Of a stretch of 64,000 nt of DNA, positions 32,889 through 43,720 are shown one piece after another. The stretch is from Blastocladiella emersonii ATCC 22665. Lineage: Eukaryota; Blastocladiomycota; Blastocladiomycetes; Blastocladiales; Blastocladiaceae. The stretch spans positions 4,154,001 to 4,218,000 of the forward strand of contig JANHCV010000001.1 of the NCBI GenBank assembly GCA_025594325.1, read 5' to 3'. The position numbers were made by a program, and so were the translations under genes. Each line of letters starts with the position of its first letter. The stretch's first letter is position 1. The notes beneath the pieces were generated by a model. That model ran no database searches. It was not told the DNA's origin and saw nothing but the letters and a program-made list of their open reading frames with translations.

Positions 32889-34184
32889 ATGTCGCTCCCG
32901 ACCAACGGCGTCACCGTCGTCCTCGGCTCCCAGTGGGGCGACGAGGGCAAGGGCAAGCTCGTCGACGTGCTCGCGCAGGAGGCCGACGTCGTCGCCCGCT
33001 GCCAGGGCGGCAACAACGCCGGCCACACGATCGTCGTCGACGGCAAGAAGTTCGACTTCCACATGCTGCCGTCGGGCCTCATCAACCCCGACTGCATCTC
33101 GGTCATCGGCAACGGCGTCGTCGTGCACCTGCCCTCGCTGTTCGCCGAGCTCGAGACCACCGAGAAGAAGGGCATCCCGTGCGCCGGCCGCCTCTTCGTC
33201 TCGGCCCGCGCCCACCTCGTCTTCGACGTGCACCAGATCGTCGACGGCCTGCGCGAGCTCGAGCGCGGCGGCTCCACCATCGGCACCACCCGCAAGGGCA
33301 TCGGACCGGCCTACTCGTCCAAGGCCTCGCGCTCGGGCCTGCGCGTCCACCACCTCTTCAACTTTGACGAGTTTGCCGAGCACTTCACCAAGTTCGTCGC
33401 CAACCGCAAGAAGCGCTACGGCGACTTCGACTACGACGTGGCCGCCGAGCTCGACCGGTATCGCGCCTACGCCGAGCGCCTGCGCCCCATGGTCATCGAC
33501 ACCGTGTCCTACATGAACAAGTCGATTGTCGCCAAGAAGCGCGTCCTCGTCGAGGGCGCCAACGCCGCCATGCTCGACATCGATTTCGGCACCTACCCCT
33601 ACGTCACCTCCTCCAACACCACCGTCGGCGGCGTGTGCACCGGTCTCGGCATCGCGCCCACCCGCATCGCCAAGGTCATCGGCGTCGTCAAGGCGTACAC
33701 GACGCGCGTCGGCGGCGGCCCGTTCCCGACCGAGCAGCTCAACTCGGTCGGCGAGCACCTGCAAACGGTCGGCGCCGAGTTCGGCGTGACCACGGGCCGC
33801 AAGCGCCGGTGCGGCTGGCTCGACATGGTCGTGCTCAACTACTCGCACGCCATCAACGGGTACACGTCCATCAACCTGACCAAGCTCGACGTGCTCGACC
33901 AGCTGCCCGAGGTCAAGATCGGCGTCAAGTACACGCACACGCCAACAGGAGAGGTGCTCGACTCGTTCCCCGCCGATCTCAAGTTCCTGTCCGAGTGCGA
34001 GGTCACCTACGAGACCTTCCCCGGCTGGATGACCGACATCACCAAGGTCCGCAAGTGGGACGACCTGCCCGTCAACGCCCAGAAGTACGTGCGCCGCATC
34101 GAGGAGCTCATGGGCGTGCCCGTCGAGTGGATCGGCGTCGGGCCCGGCCGCGAGGCCCTCGTGTCGGTGCCCCTGCGCAACTAG
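32889..34184 (+). CDS. ADE12: Adenylosuccinate synthetase, 431 aa
   Basis: Single exon. It joins IMP and aspartate using GTP, the first step from IMP to AMP. All landmarks are present: the P-loop [14 protein letters not shown] (catalytic Asp and Lys), GGNNAGHT with the catalytic His, [20 protein letters not shown] for IMP binding, the [19 protein letters not shown] core, [10 protein letters not shown], and the C-terminal GVGPGRE. Length matches fungal enzymes. ATG at 32889 chosen because [13 protein letters not shown] directly precedes the P-loop; an upstream in-frame ATG at 32766 would add a non-conserved leader that could be a transit peptide. Confidence 0.97.
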   Translation: MSLPTNGVTVVLGSQWGDEGKGKLVDVLAQEADVVARCQGGNNAGHTIVVDGKKFDFHMLPSGLINPDCISVIGNGVVVHLPSLFAELETTEKKGIPCAGRLFVSARAHLVFDVHQIVDGLRELERGGSTIGTTRKGIGPAYSSKASRSGLRVHHLFNFDEFAEHFTKFVANRKKRYGDFDYDVAAELDRYRAYAERLRPMVIDTVSYMNKSIVAKKRVLVEGANAAMLDIDFGTYPYVTSSNTTVGGVCTGLGIAPTRIAKVIGVVKAYTTRVGGGPFPTEQLNSVGEHLQTVGAEFGVTTGRKRRCGWLDMVVLNYSHAINGYTSINLTKLDVLDQLPEVKIGVKYTHTPTGEVLDSFPADLKFLSECEVTYETFPGWMTDITKVRKWDDLPVNAQKYVRRIEELMGVPVEWIGVGPGREALVSVPLRN

Positions 34185-34479
34185 GTCCCCTCTTAGCTGT
34201 CTACTAGCTGTTGTTCATATCAGTTCCCCCCTCTCGTAATCGTATATAACCCCTTGATATTCGAAAACCACTACTTGATGATCGACGGGATTGGGGATGC
34301 TGCAGCAACTGGTCCAAGTGAGCGGTCATGGAAGCGTCGTCTAACGTTGAGCCCTGGTTCTGGTCTAGCGCACGATCGAACGCGATGACCAGCGAAAAGA
34401 ACATAAAGAACAACTATCGTGCACGACCGGAAGGCCAAACGGTGAACAACGCGTGCCTCGACCGCCTCATCGGACTTGG

Positions 34480-34836
34480 GATTAAACCACCGTTCGATGA
34501 GAGCGTTGCCAAGGAACGAGAAAAGCCGCCGTTCGTCACGAGCCGTTTGTTTCCTGAATCGCAAGTGAACTCGCGCGTCACGACCACGGCCATGGCCGCC
34601 GAGACAAATTTGTCGTACCAAAACAAGTGATAGAGGTCGCAACGGCCCTTTAGCTCGGCACTCTCCGCTCAGCGACGATCATGACCATGGACTCACGAGT
34701 TCAAGGTGTCCTGCTGAGTGATTGAACGAAGAAGAAGTTCGAAGCCGACTACTTCAAAGAACGGTGAGGCTGTACGTCGCGGCCGCGCCCATAACCATGG
34801 TCATCGAGAATACCCAACGAGAATCAGGACGCACGG
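34480..34836. repeat. Diverged outer continuation of the inverted repeat, left side
   Basis: By-eye alignment to the reverse complement of 51553-52000 gives short blocks in the same order. Examples are acgaccacggccatggcc near 34580, tgatag near 34628, gccgactacttcaaa near 34745, cgcggccgcgcccat near 34778, and atcaggacgcac at 34822. They are separated by mismatches and indels. The left end is approximate. No gene is supportable here; sequence from 34185 to here is presumably the ADE12 3' flank. Confidence 0.65.
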
Positions 34837-35129
34837 GCACAACAGCCTCGCTGAGCAGGTTCACCGTGGCCGCGGCCACGGCCATCGTTAGATCGATGGT
34901 ACCTTTCTGCTTGCCAGTAACCATGCCTGACCACACAACTTGGACAAGCAAGGACGCAAAACGAGATTGCGCAGGGACGGGCGGAAAACGAGAACGCGAC
35001 CACCAACCACTACGACCACGAACCACTCAGCCACGAGAAAATATAAGCATACACACACGACAACTACTATTGAAGAATACAACTAGGAGATCACACCCGA
35101 GAAACACACACAACCGAAACAAAAGAAAC

Positions 35130-37049
35130 TTAGGCAAGGAGGGCGACGACGATGGCCGCGGCCGCGACGGCAACGGCCGAGCCTGCAGCAACACCAGCCG
35201 CAGAGCTGACCTTGGACGACGACGGGGCACCAGCACTGGTCGAGAGGGCCTGGACGGCGGGGATGGCCGACTCGGAGTAGTCGTCCTTGACGGCGGCGGC
35301 GACGAACGCGGCCGACTCGGCGGTCAGGTCCTGGATCGTGGGCAGCGTCGCGACGTAGGCCGGGTTGTCGTTGGCCTTGACGGCAATCTCGCGGTTCAGG
35401 TCGTCGCGGACGGCGTTGAGCGCGGCCTCGGCGGCGCGCATCTTGGCAATGGCGACCTCGCGCGGGATCATGGGCATGAGCTTGGTGATGAGGACCTCGG
35501 GCATGGGCGCGACGGCGGCGAGCTGGTAGTCCTGCGCCGTGATCGTGGTCGTGGTCGTCGAGTTGGCGGCGGCGAGAGCCGTGACGTTGGTCTGGTTGGC
35601 GGGGGCAGCAGCGGGGGCGGTGCCGTTGAAGGGAGCCGTGGCGTTGACGCTGAGCGGGGTCGGGAACACGGCCGAGGTCGCCGTCGCCGTCTTGGTAACC
35701 GTGGCCGAGGCCGAGGCCGTGGCGGTGGAAGTCGAGTTACTGGCGGCCTCGCCCTCGCGCAGCGCACGGAGCGCGCGCTGGGCACGCTCGCCGGGGCCGA
35801 CGTTGTTGGGGACCGAGTCGTACGTGTAGCACAGGCGCGAGCGGTAGTAGAGCATGTCGCGGTTGGTGTAGCGCGACTCGTACAGGACGGTGCCGGCCGA
35901 CGCCTCGACCTTGAGCTCGCCCGCGGCCGTGTCGAGGTTGACAAAGTTGGCGGGGCTCAGTCCCTGCCACTATGTTACGAATGCGCGCGATGGAATCGTT
36001 TGGTCAGTCACTGGTTTGAGATGCGAGGAATGCGGGTGGTGAGGGGCGGGCGGGGATGTGAAAAGCGGTGAAGTGGGACCACGGCCAGCTCCCTCGACCA
36101 CTCCCTCGACCCCCTCGACCCCCAGAAACAACACAGATATCGTACCGTGGCCCAAAGGAGGTCGATATAGCAATGGTGGGCCCAGAAAGTCGGGTCGGCG
36201 GGCGAGATGTTGGGGTCGCCCATGTGGCCGCCGACGATGCCGTGCCACGAGTTGTGGGGCGAGTTCTCGATGGTGTTGGACATCTCGCCAAAGGTGCGGA
36301 AGCGGCGCATGGCCTCGGCCATGACCTGCGACTGCGGGAGCCACTCGAAGGCGCCGTTGTTGGGCGCGACCCACGGGTTGCGGGTGACGATGCGGCCCGT
36401 GTCGTCGGTCAGGCCGGCGAAGGGCGCCGAGAGTGGGCCGGCCTTCATCTCGCCGAGGCCCGAGGTGGTGAAAATGCTCGAGCGGGTCGGCGCGCGCGAG
36501 TCGGCGAGCTCGTTCCAGTACGGGAGGCCGGTCAGCACGTTGTTGGACGCCTTGATGAGCGCGTCCTCGAACTCGACGAGCAGGGCGCGGTGCATCGGCA
36601 GGAACTGCGTCGTCATGTGGTAGCGCATCCCGGTGCGGTGCTTGCGCGTGAACTGGTCGAGCTGGCCCGAGCGCTTCATGCTATTATTGACGAGGACGTG
36701 GTGGTGGTGGTGCGAGGGTGAGTGACGATGGATCTCGAGTCGAAAGAGGGAGTCGCGGCCGTGATCGGAAAGGTGATCGCGCGGGTAGTCGCTGCTCGGC
36801 CCCAAGAAACACATCAGTAGAGAAAAGAAAAGAAAAGTACCTCATGATGGCATCGGAAAAGGCCTTCTTCTCGGTGGCCGAGAGCGACGAGAAGGCGCGG
36901 CGGGTGCGGATACCGTTCGGGCACGCGGCGGCGGGGACCGCGGTCGGGGCGGGGGCGGCCGTCGCGCGGGTCGAGGTCGACGCACGCTGGGCGTTGGCGA
37001 GGTGCGCAAGCGCAAGGAGGAGCAGGAGGAGGGGCGCGGCGCGAGCCAT
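35130..37049 (-). CDS. Tyrosinase with GPI-anchor-like tail, left copy, 527 aa
   Basis: Exons 36841-37049, 36146-36680 and 35130-35969. Tyrosinase oxidises phenols to quinones with a two-copper centre and starts melanin formation. A signal peptide (MARAAPLLLLLLALAHLANA) precedes the core. CuA ligands are His84, His91 and His100 (RKH, YHMTTQFLPMHR). CuB ligands are His212, His216 (HNSWH) and His238 or 239 (FWAHHCYIDLLW). LCYTYDS ends the core. The tail is Ser/Thr-rich with NxT sites and then an Ala/Val stretch (AAAAIVVALLA), as in GPI-anchored proteins, so the enzyme is probably at the cell surface. An alternative acceptor for intron 1 at 36792 would keep the frame and insert 37 residues including SHHHHH. 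Identical to 49340-51259. Confidence 0.88.
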
Positions 37050-38268
37050 GGTCGATCGTCTATTGTATAGAAGGGAGTCTATGGGGGTGGGTGGCAAAGG
37101 GGGTGGAGGAGGGAGCTCGGGAGCAGGATCACTCGAGGAAATGCGCAAGTAGAAGACGACGGCGGATGAGGACTCGTTCGTGGAGACGGGGCGGGGAGGG
37201 CAAGCTTCTTATACGCGGCCGCCCGCTCGCTGAGCCTTGACGCAGCGGCGACGTGGCCGAAGAGCTGGGCCAGCAGCATGGCCAGCGCGGGCCAAGCAAG
37301 CGGGCGATGGATGGTGGCTCGGCTCGGGCCCGCCCGTATCCACCTCGCTGGGAACGGTCGGGCATGGGCAAGCGGCAGGATTTTCTTTCCCGTTCACTCG
37401 CCGTGTGTACGGGCAGCGATTAATATCGCAGCACAAAGAAGCTGAGACGGCCGAGGCAAGCGCAGTCGGGCCACAAGCGCAAGCAACGCGTCGAGCTGTT
37501 GCATCGTTTCACTCTTGGCGCGTCGCTGTCGGCGTCGACGGAGGTGGCTGCGGTGTTTCACGCGTGGTAGAGCGGGGCCGCGATCATCCATCGGGTGCGC
37601 TGCAAACCGTAGATCCAAATTGGACGACCCTGCAACGTGTTCCTAGTTCTTCCGCGGCGACCCGGCACGGGCGCCGACGCCGACGCCGAGTGACGTCGTC
37701 TGTCCGGAGAAACGGGACCCAGAGGCCGACCGGCATGGCGGCGTTGATCAGTCCGTGAGCTCGGTGCTCGGCCAGCCGGGTCATTCCATGCTGCGGGCTT
37801 TTCCAACTGTTGCAAGCTGTTCTTCGCGGCGCTCGGCCATCTTGAAGCGGGGGGCAAAGAAACGTGTTCTTGCCCGTTGGTTGCTGTTGCACTCGGGCAC
37901 CCTCGTCTTGGCGTCCCGCCGCCCGGCCCAGCAGCAGCGCCCTGTTCGCGTGAAATTATTCAAGCGCTTCGCAAGAGTGATGCAACGCTCCCGGAGGTGA
38001 AGCTGGGTCGCGCCGTGTCGCGTCGCGTCGCGCGCGTGTGTGACTCCGTGATAGCAATCGTGATCGCAGTGATCGCGATGGGATCACATGGCTCGGCTGC
38101 TGCTGCGCCACCCACACACCCACACCGCAGCACCCCGAGGTCGTCATTTTCATCATCGGGAGTGGCGAGGGCTTGCACCAACGAGCGACCGACTGGACCC
38201 ACCCAACCTCGCGTGCTCGCTCGTGCACTTGCTCCTCTCACGGCAACAAAAAACGTCATGTAAACACC
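37050..38268. promoter_or_regulatory. Divergent region of left arm; TATA at 37209-37213
   Basis: Between the leftward tyrosinase and the rightward F-box gene. Read on the minus strand a GTATAAG box lies at 37209-37213, about 160 bp before the tyrosinase ATG. The remaining ~1 kb has short open frames only and nothing I recognise. An in-frame ATG at 38173 could extend the F-box protein upstream. Mirrored at 48121-49339. Confidence 0.5.
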
Positions 38269-39711
38269 ATGAAGCAGGTGCACAACGACACCACGCACTC
38301 GTGGTCCACCTCGTGGGTTGGCTGGGCGCACCAGCATCATCCCGGGCATATCGCGAGCGGCGGCGAGCCTTGGGTCCCACCCACCCCGCCGTCCGTTCCA
38401 TCATCACCGACACGCGAGTGGTCGAGCGCGCTGCGCGAATCGAAGGAGATGCGCGACTGTCATATGTGCTCCTTGGCGAGCGGCGGGCACTCTTTGAGCT
38501 CGCTTGCATCGGGAGCTCGCACGCCAACATTCTGCGCCGTAACTGAGCCATATCGGGACCGTGATTCGAACAGGCTCGCAGTGTCATTCGGCAGGCTGCC
38601 CGACGAGCTCGTCGCAAACATCGCGCTCAGGTATCTCGACCGGCGCTCACTCATGGCGCTTGCAGCAGCGTGCCGCCGCGTGCGAACGGCGGTGCTCGCG
38701 GACACGGCCGTCGTGCGTGGGCGGCTTCGCGTTGACCTTGGCCCGCTCGCTGGCCTGCTCGACGACGACCGCCTACGCCTCCTCGTGCAGACCGACTTTC
38801 GGTCCGTCGTCGAAGAGCACCCCGCGTGGAGCCGGGTCACGCTCGAACCTCTGACGCGTCCACGTGCGACGACGGAGCAGGAGCGCGCCGTCGATGCGCA
38901 GCAGCACACCCAACAGCTCCGCTGCAACGTGGGCACATCAACCGAGCCCGCTCCTCAAATCTGTACGGTCCCGTGGGTGCGCGAGCTGGACCTGAGCGAG
39001 GCCCGCGTGACGCACCTCGATGCGCTGACGCACGGCATGGCGCCGAGCTCCCCGTCAGCAGCACCGACCTCGTCTTCGCTCGACTTGCGACATCTCCATC
39101 TCGCGGGCACTCGCCACTTTTTCCCGGCCCAGCAGTTCCGGCTACCCGCCGCCGCCGCCCCTTCAACCGTCGCAGCATTCCCGCCACCCCCGTCACCGCC
39201 GCGCAACGATCAGGACTGCGATGTCGTGCCGCCAGTGCAACCAACACTGCCGTCCGCGCTTCTGAACTCGCTCGAGCGGTACCCATGGATGTTCCACCTT
39301 CGCTCACTTTCGCTCGCCAACACGGTCGGCGTGACGGATACGACGCTCCACGCACTCGCGGCGCACCTCTGCCCCAATCTTGCCGAGCTTGACCTTGCGT
39401 ACTGCGACCACATCAGCGACGCGGGCGTGGCAGCGCTGCTCCGTGCCCCTGCTACCGTGGCGCCGAGGCTCTGGCAGCGCCTGCGGCTCACAGGATGCGT
39501 CCGTATCGAAGGAACGACGCTCATCGCCCCTGTCTCGGTGGTCCACCTCGATCTGTCACTTACAGCCGTTGGCGCCTCGGTGCTGAGCGAGTGCTGCAAC
39601 TCGCCGGCCGTGCTGTGGGTCAAGGCGCGCGCCTGCGCGTTCGTGGAGCCGGACGAGGCCCAAGCCGTGCAGCGTGCGTTCCGCGCCTCCGGTAAGACCT
39701 TGTTGATGTGA
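38269..39711 (+). CDS. F-box/leucine-rich-repeat protein, left copy, 480 aa
   Basis: Single exon. F-box proteins bring substrates to SCF ubiquitin ligases through Skp1; LRRs usually bind the substrate. The F-box lies at residues ~108-145 (FGRLPDELVANIALRYLDRR, then SLMALAAACRRVRTAV). Divergent repeats follow: VRELDLSEARVTHLDALT, LDLRHLHLAGTRHF, LRSLSLANTVGVTDTTLHAL, LAELDLAYCDHISDAGVAAL, LRLTGCVRIEGTTLI, VVHLDLSLTAVGASVLSECC. The last group resembles the cysteine-containing LRRs of Grr1/FBXL proteins. I chose ATG 38269 (acaccATG); one at 38173 would add 32 non-conserved residues. The N-terminal ~100 residues before the F-box look disordered and may be partly untranslated. Identical to 46678-48120. 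Confidence 0.8.
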   Translation: MKQVHNDTTHSWSTSWVGWAHQHHPGHIASGGEPWVPPTPPSVPSSPTREWSSALRESKEMRDCHMCSLASGGHSLSSLASGARTPTFCAVTEPYRDRDSNRLAVSFGRLPDELVANIALRYLDRRSLMALAAACRRVRTAVLADTAVVRGRLRVDLGPLAGLLDDDRLRLLVQTDFRSVVEEHPAWSRVTLEPLTRPRATTEQERAVDAQQHTQQLRCNVGTSTEPAPQICTVPWVRELDLSEARVTHLDALTHGMAPSSPSAAPTSSSLDLRHLHLAGTRHFFPAQQFRLPAAAAPSTVAAFPPPPSPPRNDQDCDVVPPVQPTLPSALLNSLERYPWMFHLRSLSLANTVGVTDTTLHALAAHLCPNLAELDLAYCDHISDAGVAALLRAPATVAPRLWQRLRLTGCVRIEGTTLIAPVSVVHLDLSLTAVGASVLSECCNSPAVLWVKARACAFVEPDEAQAVQRAFRASGKTLLM

Positions 39712-40706
39712 ACAGACTTGGAGGATTAATAGTCTTGAATCAATGGGTGTCGCTACTCGTGTGCGACGAGTTTGAGCGGATTTTGCGGTACTGGCCATGC
39801 TCACGAGCTTCAAGCGTGCGGCTTAGATCAGGTGGGTGGCGCAGCGCGTCGACGAGCCTTCAACCGTTGGGCCCGATGGCCTTGAAAGGAAGCTCATCTC
39901 ATCGCCGATTCCACCGCCGTGGCCAAACACGTCCTGAACGAACACTGCGCCAATCACGACGCGGGAATGGCTGACCCACGCTGCCTTCCGCACATCGCGA
40001 ACGCGCACGCGCACGCTCACCGGCGGGCGTCGGTTGAATTCAGACCCCATCAAGTCGTAGCGGCGCCACAATGCGCCTGGTCACCGGGCCATGCATACGC
40101 CGTCAGCCTGACCAACCTTGGCCCGAGCTTAGCCAGCCAGCTACCGGGCGATGTGAGCAACGCGACGGGTGCGGCATCGCCCCATTCCGCTCCACCCGCT
40201 GCGTTTCCAGCGACTGGTGCAGCGTTCGGGCAGGCCGTGCATGGGCGCTCATTTCGCGGCGGTTGATTGGCTTTCCCGACTTGGCACGCACGCGTGGGCC
40301 CAGTCGGCGATACCCGGAGCAACGAACCCGTACGGCGTCGTGGGTGGGGTGGCTCAGCAGCAGCAACGGCGGTAACCTCAGCGGCACCTTGCGCTCAAAG
40401 AGGAAACGTGTCGGCTCTTCTCGCTGCTTCGCGCGGATACGGTTCCGACCTGCGCCGAAATGAGCTGTAATGAGCAGCAAATGAGACGTAGCGACTGTGC
40501 TGCATGGAGCGGCGGGCGGGCGAGCGAACGCTGGGTCGTTTCGGTGATCCGCCTCGCTCACCCTGGCTGGCGACCTCACGCTCGTCTCGCCCGCCGACCG
40601 CCCGCCCGAGGGTACAAATACCGCGCCTCCCCCGCGCCCCCGGCTCTCGATCCTCACCAAACAGTCAACCCAACCCTTCTCTCAACGCTATCACCAACCG
40701 GCCAAG
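39712..40706. promoter_or_regulatory. Intergenic region of left arm; TATA-like box at 40613-40620
   Basis: About 1 kb between the F-box gene and the SMB-like gene, same strand. TACAAATA at 40613-40620 lies 87 bp before the ATG at 40707 and is a plausible TATA element. The rest has overlapping short open frames on both strands without domains. Mirrored at 45683-46677. Confidence 0.4.
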
Positions 40707-41702
40707 ATGCAGATCATCGCCATCCTCGCCTCCATGGCCCTCCTCGCCGTCACGGCTTCGGCCGCCCCCGCCCCCTCGGCCTCGACCGGCGTCACCTGCG
40801 CCAAGACCTTCACGCCCGGCTTCAAGTCAACCATGACGTGCCACTGCCTCGCGTCGTGCACCGTCACCGGCCGCTGCTGCCCCGACTACGACGCCTTCTC
40901 CGCCTCGGCCTCGGCCTTCATGCGCTCCAAGGACATGGTGATCGCGCGCCGCGGCCCGACCACCGACCCCGCCAAGGACAAGCCGTACCACAAGTCCGAG
41001 CCCGCCATCACGGCCATGACGACCAAGGGCACCGGCAAGGACGCGGTCGCGCTGCTCACGGTGCGCCAGTGCACCTTCGAGGACGTGGCGCGCGCGCCCG
41101 CCAACCCGGGCAACGGCGACATGACGACCATGCAGATGCCCAAGTGGGAGCTGCGCGAGTGCAGCGAGGGCTACGACGTGGTCGCGCACAAGGCCGGCGG
41201 CAACGGCCAGCTCGTCGCCTTCGAGGACGCGGTCAAGGTGCCCGCGGCGGTGCGCGTCGCCGTCGGCCCGCTGCCGCCGACCGAGATCGCCACGATCCAG
41301 CCGTACCCGGCGCCGTGGAACGTCATGTACTACGCCGAGGTCAAGGGCGCGTCGGCCGCGTCGGCGTACAAGGCGGCGCTGGTGCACGAGCCGCTCGTGT
41401 CCGGGTTCACGGCCGACCTCAACAAGCGCGCGTCGGGCAAGCTCGGGTTCGACCCGACGACGGGCCGCAAGTGGTCGGTGCGCGCGGCCACGTTCGGCAC
41501 GGCCGAGCCCGTCAAGTACGCGCCGACGACGCAGGACGTGACGGCGCTCCAGCTCGACGAGGAGTTTGCGTCGCGCGCGCACTCGGCCAACTACCACGTC
41601 ACGCCGACCCGCGGCGGCTACCTGCGCCGCGTGTTTGACGGCCAGCAGTGGGTCGACACGGTCGATGCCCGCGGCAACCGCGTCGTGGCTTCCACTCTCT
41701 AA
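40707..41702 (+). CDS. Secreted protein with somatomedin-B-like cysteine cluster, left copy, 331 aa
   Basis: Single exon. Signal peptide MQIIAILASMALLAVTASA. Residues ~30-65 read C-x13-CHC-x3-CTVTGRCCPDYDAF. This matches the C-terminal half of a somatomedin B domain (C-x-C-x3-C-x5-CC-x-DY), although the final Cys is replaced by Ser and the first Cys pair is incomplete. The remaining ~260 residues form an alpha/beta-looking region with few Cys (QCTFEDVARAP, WELRECSEGYDVVAHK, WNVMYYAEVKGASAASAY) ending YLRRVFDGQQWVDTVDARG. I do not recognise that part; a secreted enzyme or adhesin are both possible. Identical to 44687-45682. Confidence 0.8.
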   Translation: MQIIAILASMALLAVTASAAPAPSASTGVTCAKTFTPGFKSTMTCHCLASCTVTGRCCPDYDAFSASASAFMRSKDMVIARRGPTTDPAKDKPYHKSEPAITAMTTKGTGKDAVALLTVRQCTFEDVARAPANPGNGDMTTMQMPKWELRECSEGYDVVAHKAGGNGQLVAFEDAVKVPAAVRVAVGPLPPTEIATIQPYPAPWNVMYYAEVKGASAASAYKAALVHEPLVSGFTADLNKRASGKLGFDPTTGRKWSVRAATFGTAEPVKYAPTTQDVTALQLDEEFASRAHSANYHVTPTRGGYLRRVFDGQQWVDTVDARGNRVVASTL

Positions 41703-42325
41703 GGTGTCTTTTGGATGTGTCCTCTCCTCCCCTTTTACCCTATCTAGTCCTAGAAGTGTTTCCGTGTGTGTGTGTGTGTCTCCCCTTGTGTGCCTTATCC
41801 TGTCGGTATCCCCTCCCAAAAGTGCAATACAAACTTAACGCTCAGCGTGTTCTTCTCCAACGTTTGATTGTGGCTACGAGTGAGCTTTGGCCCGTGGTCT
41901 GCGCGAAGAAAAGAAGAGAAACTACAAAACATGAGTACGGAGAGAGTGGCCGCGCTCAGTTGGTGTCCCGGCACTCGTTCGTTCCGCGGAGCGTCGCAAA
42001 GGACGCGTCGAGATATCACGTGCGCATGAGCCTCACGTGCAGCTGTCTCACGCGGCCGCGCGCCGCGCGCCGCCGTGCCCCATTTAGGCGACGGCGCGCT
42101 TCGTAAAACAGCCACGGCACAGTCGAGTGGTTAGAACACGCAGGACCCCGCACCCTGGAATGGGGATGCCGCCGCCTGCGCTGAACGAAGCGCTTAGCTT
42201 TTGCTTAGCTTTTGCTTCGGACCCCGATCCTGCCCTTCGGTTGTTATCAATCCTATTCTCTGCAATCAAAGTTTTTTTTGACGGGAGAAACTGCATATGC
42301 GACGACTTCTCGATCAGTCGAACAG
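41703..42325. other. Inner end of left arm; possible Pol III-like segment
   Basis: After the SMB-like stop the sequence becomes less GC-rich, with a (tg)n run near 41766. At ~42112-42160 there is a tRNA-like D-arm/A-box segment (gtcgagtggttagaac). At 42188-42214 ttagcttttgc is repeated, and at 42272-42279 there is a T8 run that could end a Pol III transcript. No B box fits, so I do not call a tRNA. Mirrored at 44064-44686. Confidence 0.35.
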
Positions 42326-43720
42326 GTCCACGTCGCCCACGTTGACGCCGTCAATCAGGATCTCGCCCGAAGCCCACTGGACGAGGCGGAAGATGGCTGT
42401 CGCAAGGTTAACCTTGCTGGCACCCGTGCGGCCGCAGCACGCGAGGCGCGAGCGCGGCGGGACCTTGAAGTTGATGTCGTGCAGCAAGAAACCCGTCGTC
42501 GCCGAGTACTGGGCCCTCAGGTCGCGCACCTCGACGGCGCCGTGCGCGGGCCAGCTGGGCGGGATCTGTGCCGCCGCGAGGCCGCCTAAGGGCTTCTGCT
42601 CGATGTGGTGCAGCCAGTGGTCTACGCTCGGCGCTGTTGACGTCTATTCCGACCATGGACTGCATGCGAACCGGCTACATGGCGCAGTCGACCGCGTTGA
42701 GTGCGTACGACAGGATGGTGCCCATAAGCGCGGGGTCCATCCACGAGCGCGACAGCACGAGCACGAAGCCCGTCGACAGCACAATGAAGGCACCGAGCAG
42801 GTCGGTGCGCACCGTCAGCCACCGGTTGCTGACCCACAGGAAGAAGAAGGCGCGGTGGTTGACGTCGATGCGCTTGTACAGCTCGGTCAGGAACCGGGTC
42901 TCGTGGCGGTAGGTACGCGCGGATCACCAACGTGCGCGTGAGCGTCTCGGAGAAGAGCGAGAAACTCGGGCTGCGCGTCAACGAGTCGATGCGCTTGAGC
43001 TAGCGGCTGGTCGCGAGGACCAGGTTCGACAGAGAAAGGTAGGCGAGGCCGATCGGGACGAGGAACACGAGGAACGCGGGCACGGCGATCACGATCAGGA
43101 CGAGAATTGACGCGAGCTGGTACCCGTTGATGAGGCCGTCGACCAGGTCGCGGGTGAGCTCGCGGTCGATGGCCTTCATGTCGCGCGACAAGCGGTTGAT
43201 GATGCGGCCGAGCTGCGTCACGTCCAAGAAGCGGATCTTGGCTTACAGCAGGTTGGGGAACACCTCGTCGTGTAGGTATCGCGAAGCGCGCACCGACCCG
43301 CGGAACTGCACGACGAGGCGCGCTCCGATGGCCACGAGCGTGAGTGCGCCGATCAGCACGTAGACGAAAATGAACCACGTTACGCCGACGCGTGGGCCAC
43401 CGGCGGCCAGCATGTTGTAAGCGTTGGTCCAGTACTGCATACACAGGTCCTGGCCGACGAGGCCGAGCTGCTTCAGGAACAGGAACGCGATCAGGAACGC
43501 CCGGCACGGCAGGCCAACGGCTGCGTCGATCCATGCACGGTACACGCGCCACTCGACTCCGTCGCAGGAACAGTCCTTCTCGATGACTGTGTGGCCCATT
43601 TGCGCGTTCTCGGCGTCAGGAGCGGCCGCAGTGACGGCGGTCGCGCTTTCCTCGGACGCCACCGTGGCGGCCGACGACTTCTCGACGCTGCCCGTGGACG
43701 GCAGGCTGGGCTGGCGCGGG
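42326..43720 (-). pseudogene. Dead, doubly truncated ABCC-type transporter fragment
   Basis: Read leftward this is the second half of an MRP/ABCC transporter. It starts with a linker (GHTVIEKDCSCDGVEWRVYR) and TMD2 spans, then the coupling helix DVTQLGRIINRLSRDMKAID, RIDSLTRSPSFSLFSETL, and the start of NBD2 (VEVRDLRAQYSATTGFLLHD, GEILIDGVNVGDVDLFD). In-frame stops lie at 43243-43245, 43000-43002 and 42675-42677. A 4-bp tandem duplication shifts frame near 42915, and a second frameshift lies near 42632. Walker A reads GRTGASKVN instead of GxxGxGKS/T. NBD2 is cut off exactly at the arm boundary and nothing of TMD1/NBD1 is present. I leave it broken as found. Confidence 0.88.

Larger units (their letters stand above)
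34837..42325 (+). repeat. Left arm of a giant palindrome, 7,489 bp
   Basis: Every open frame and every stretch I compared equals the reverse complement of 44064-51552, position x pairing with 86389-x; I found no difference, including the 8-T run at 42272. The arm ends abruptly: at 42326 (g here, partner base gives a) and before 34837. It carries a tyrosinase, an F-box/LRR gene and a secreted SMB-like gene. No transposase, integrase or terminal repeat is visible. Confidence 0.93.

Noticed and set aside
34722-36071. A 449-codon open frame crossing the left outer boundary
   Set aside because: It is antisense to tyrosinase and rich in Gly/Arg/Asp; its mirror at 50318-51613 has a different N-terminus because it crosses the arm edge. 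Not a gene.
42112-42190. A possible tRNA gene in the arm inner end
   Set aside because: The D-arm-like box is present, but the D stem pairs badly, the anticodon loop is too long and no T-arm/B-box sequence follows.
42326-43720. The transporter fragment as a live gene with introns hiding the stops
   Set aside because: Two of the stops fall between well-conserved residues with no GT...AG pair that could remove them, and Walker A itself is altered.
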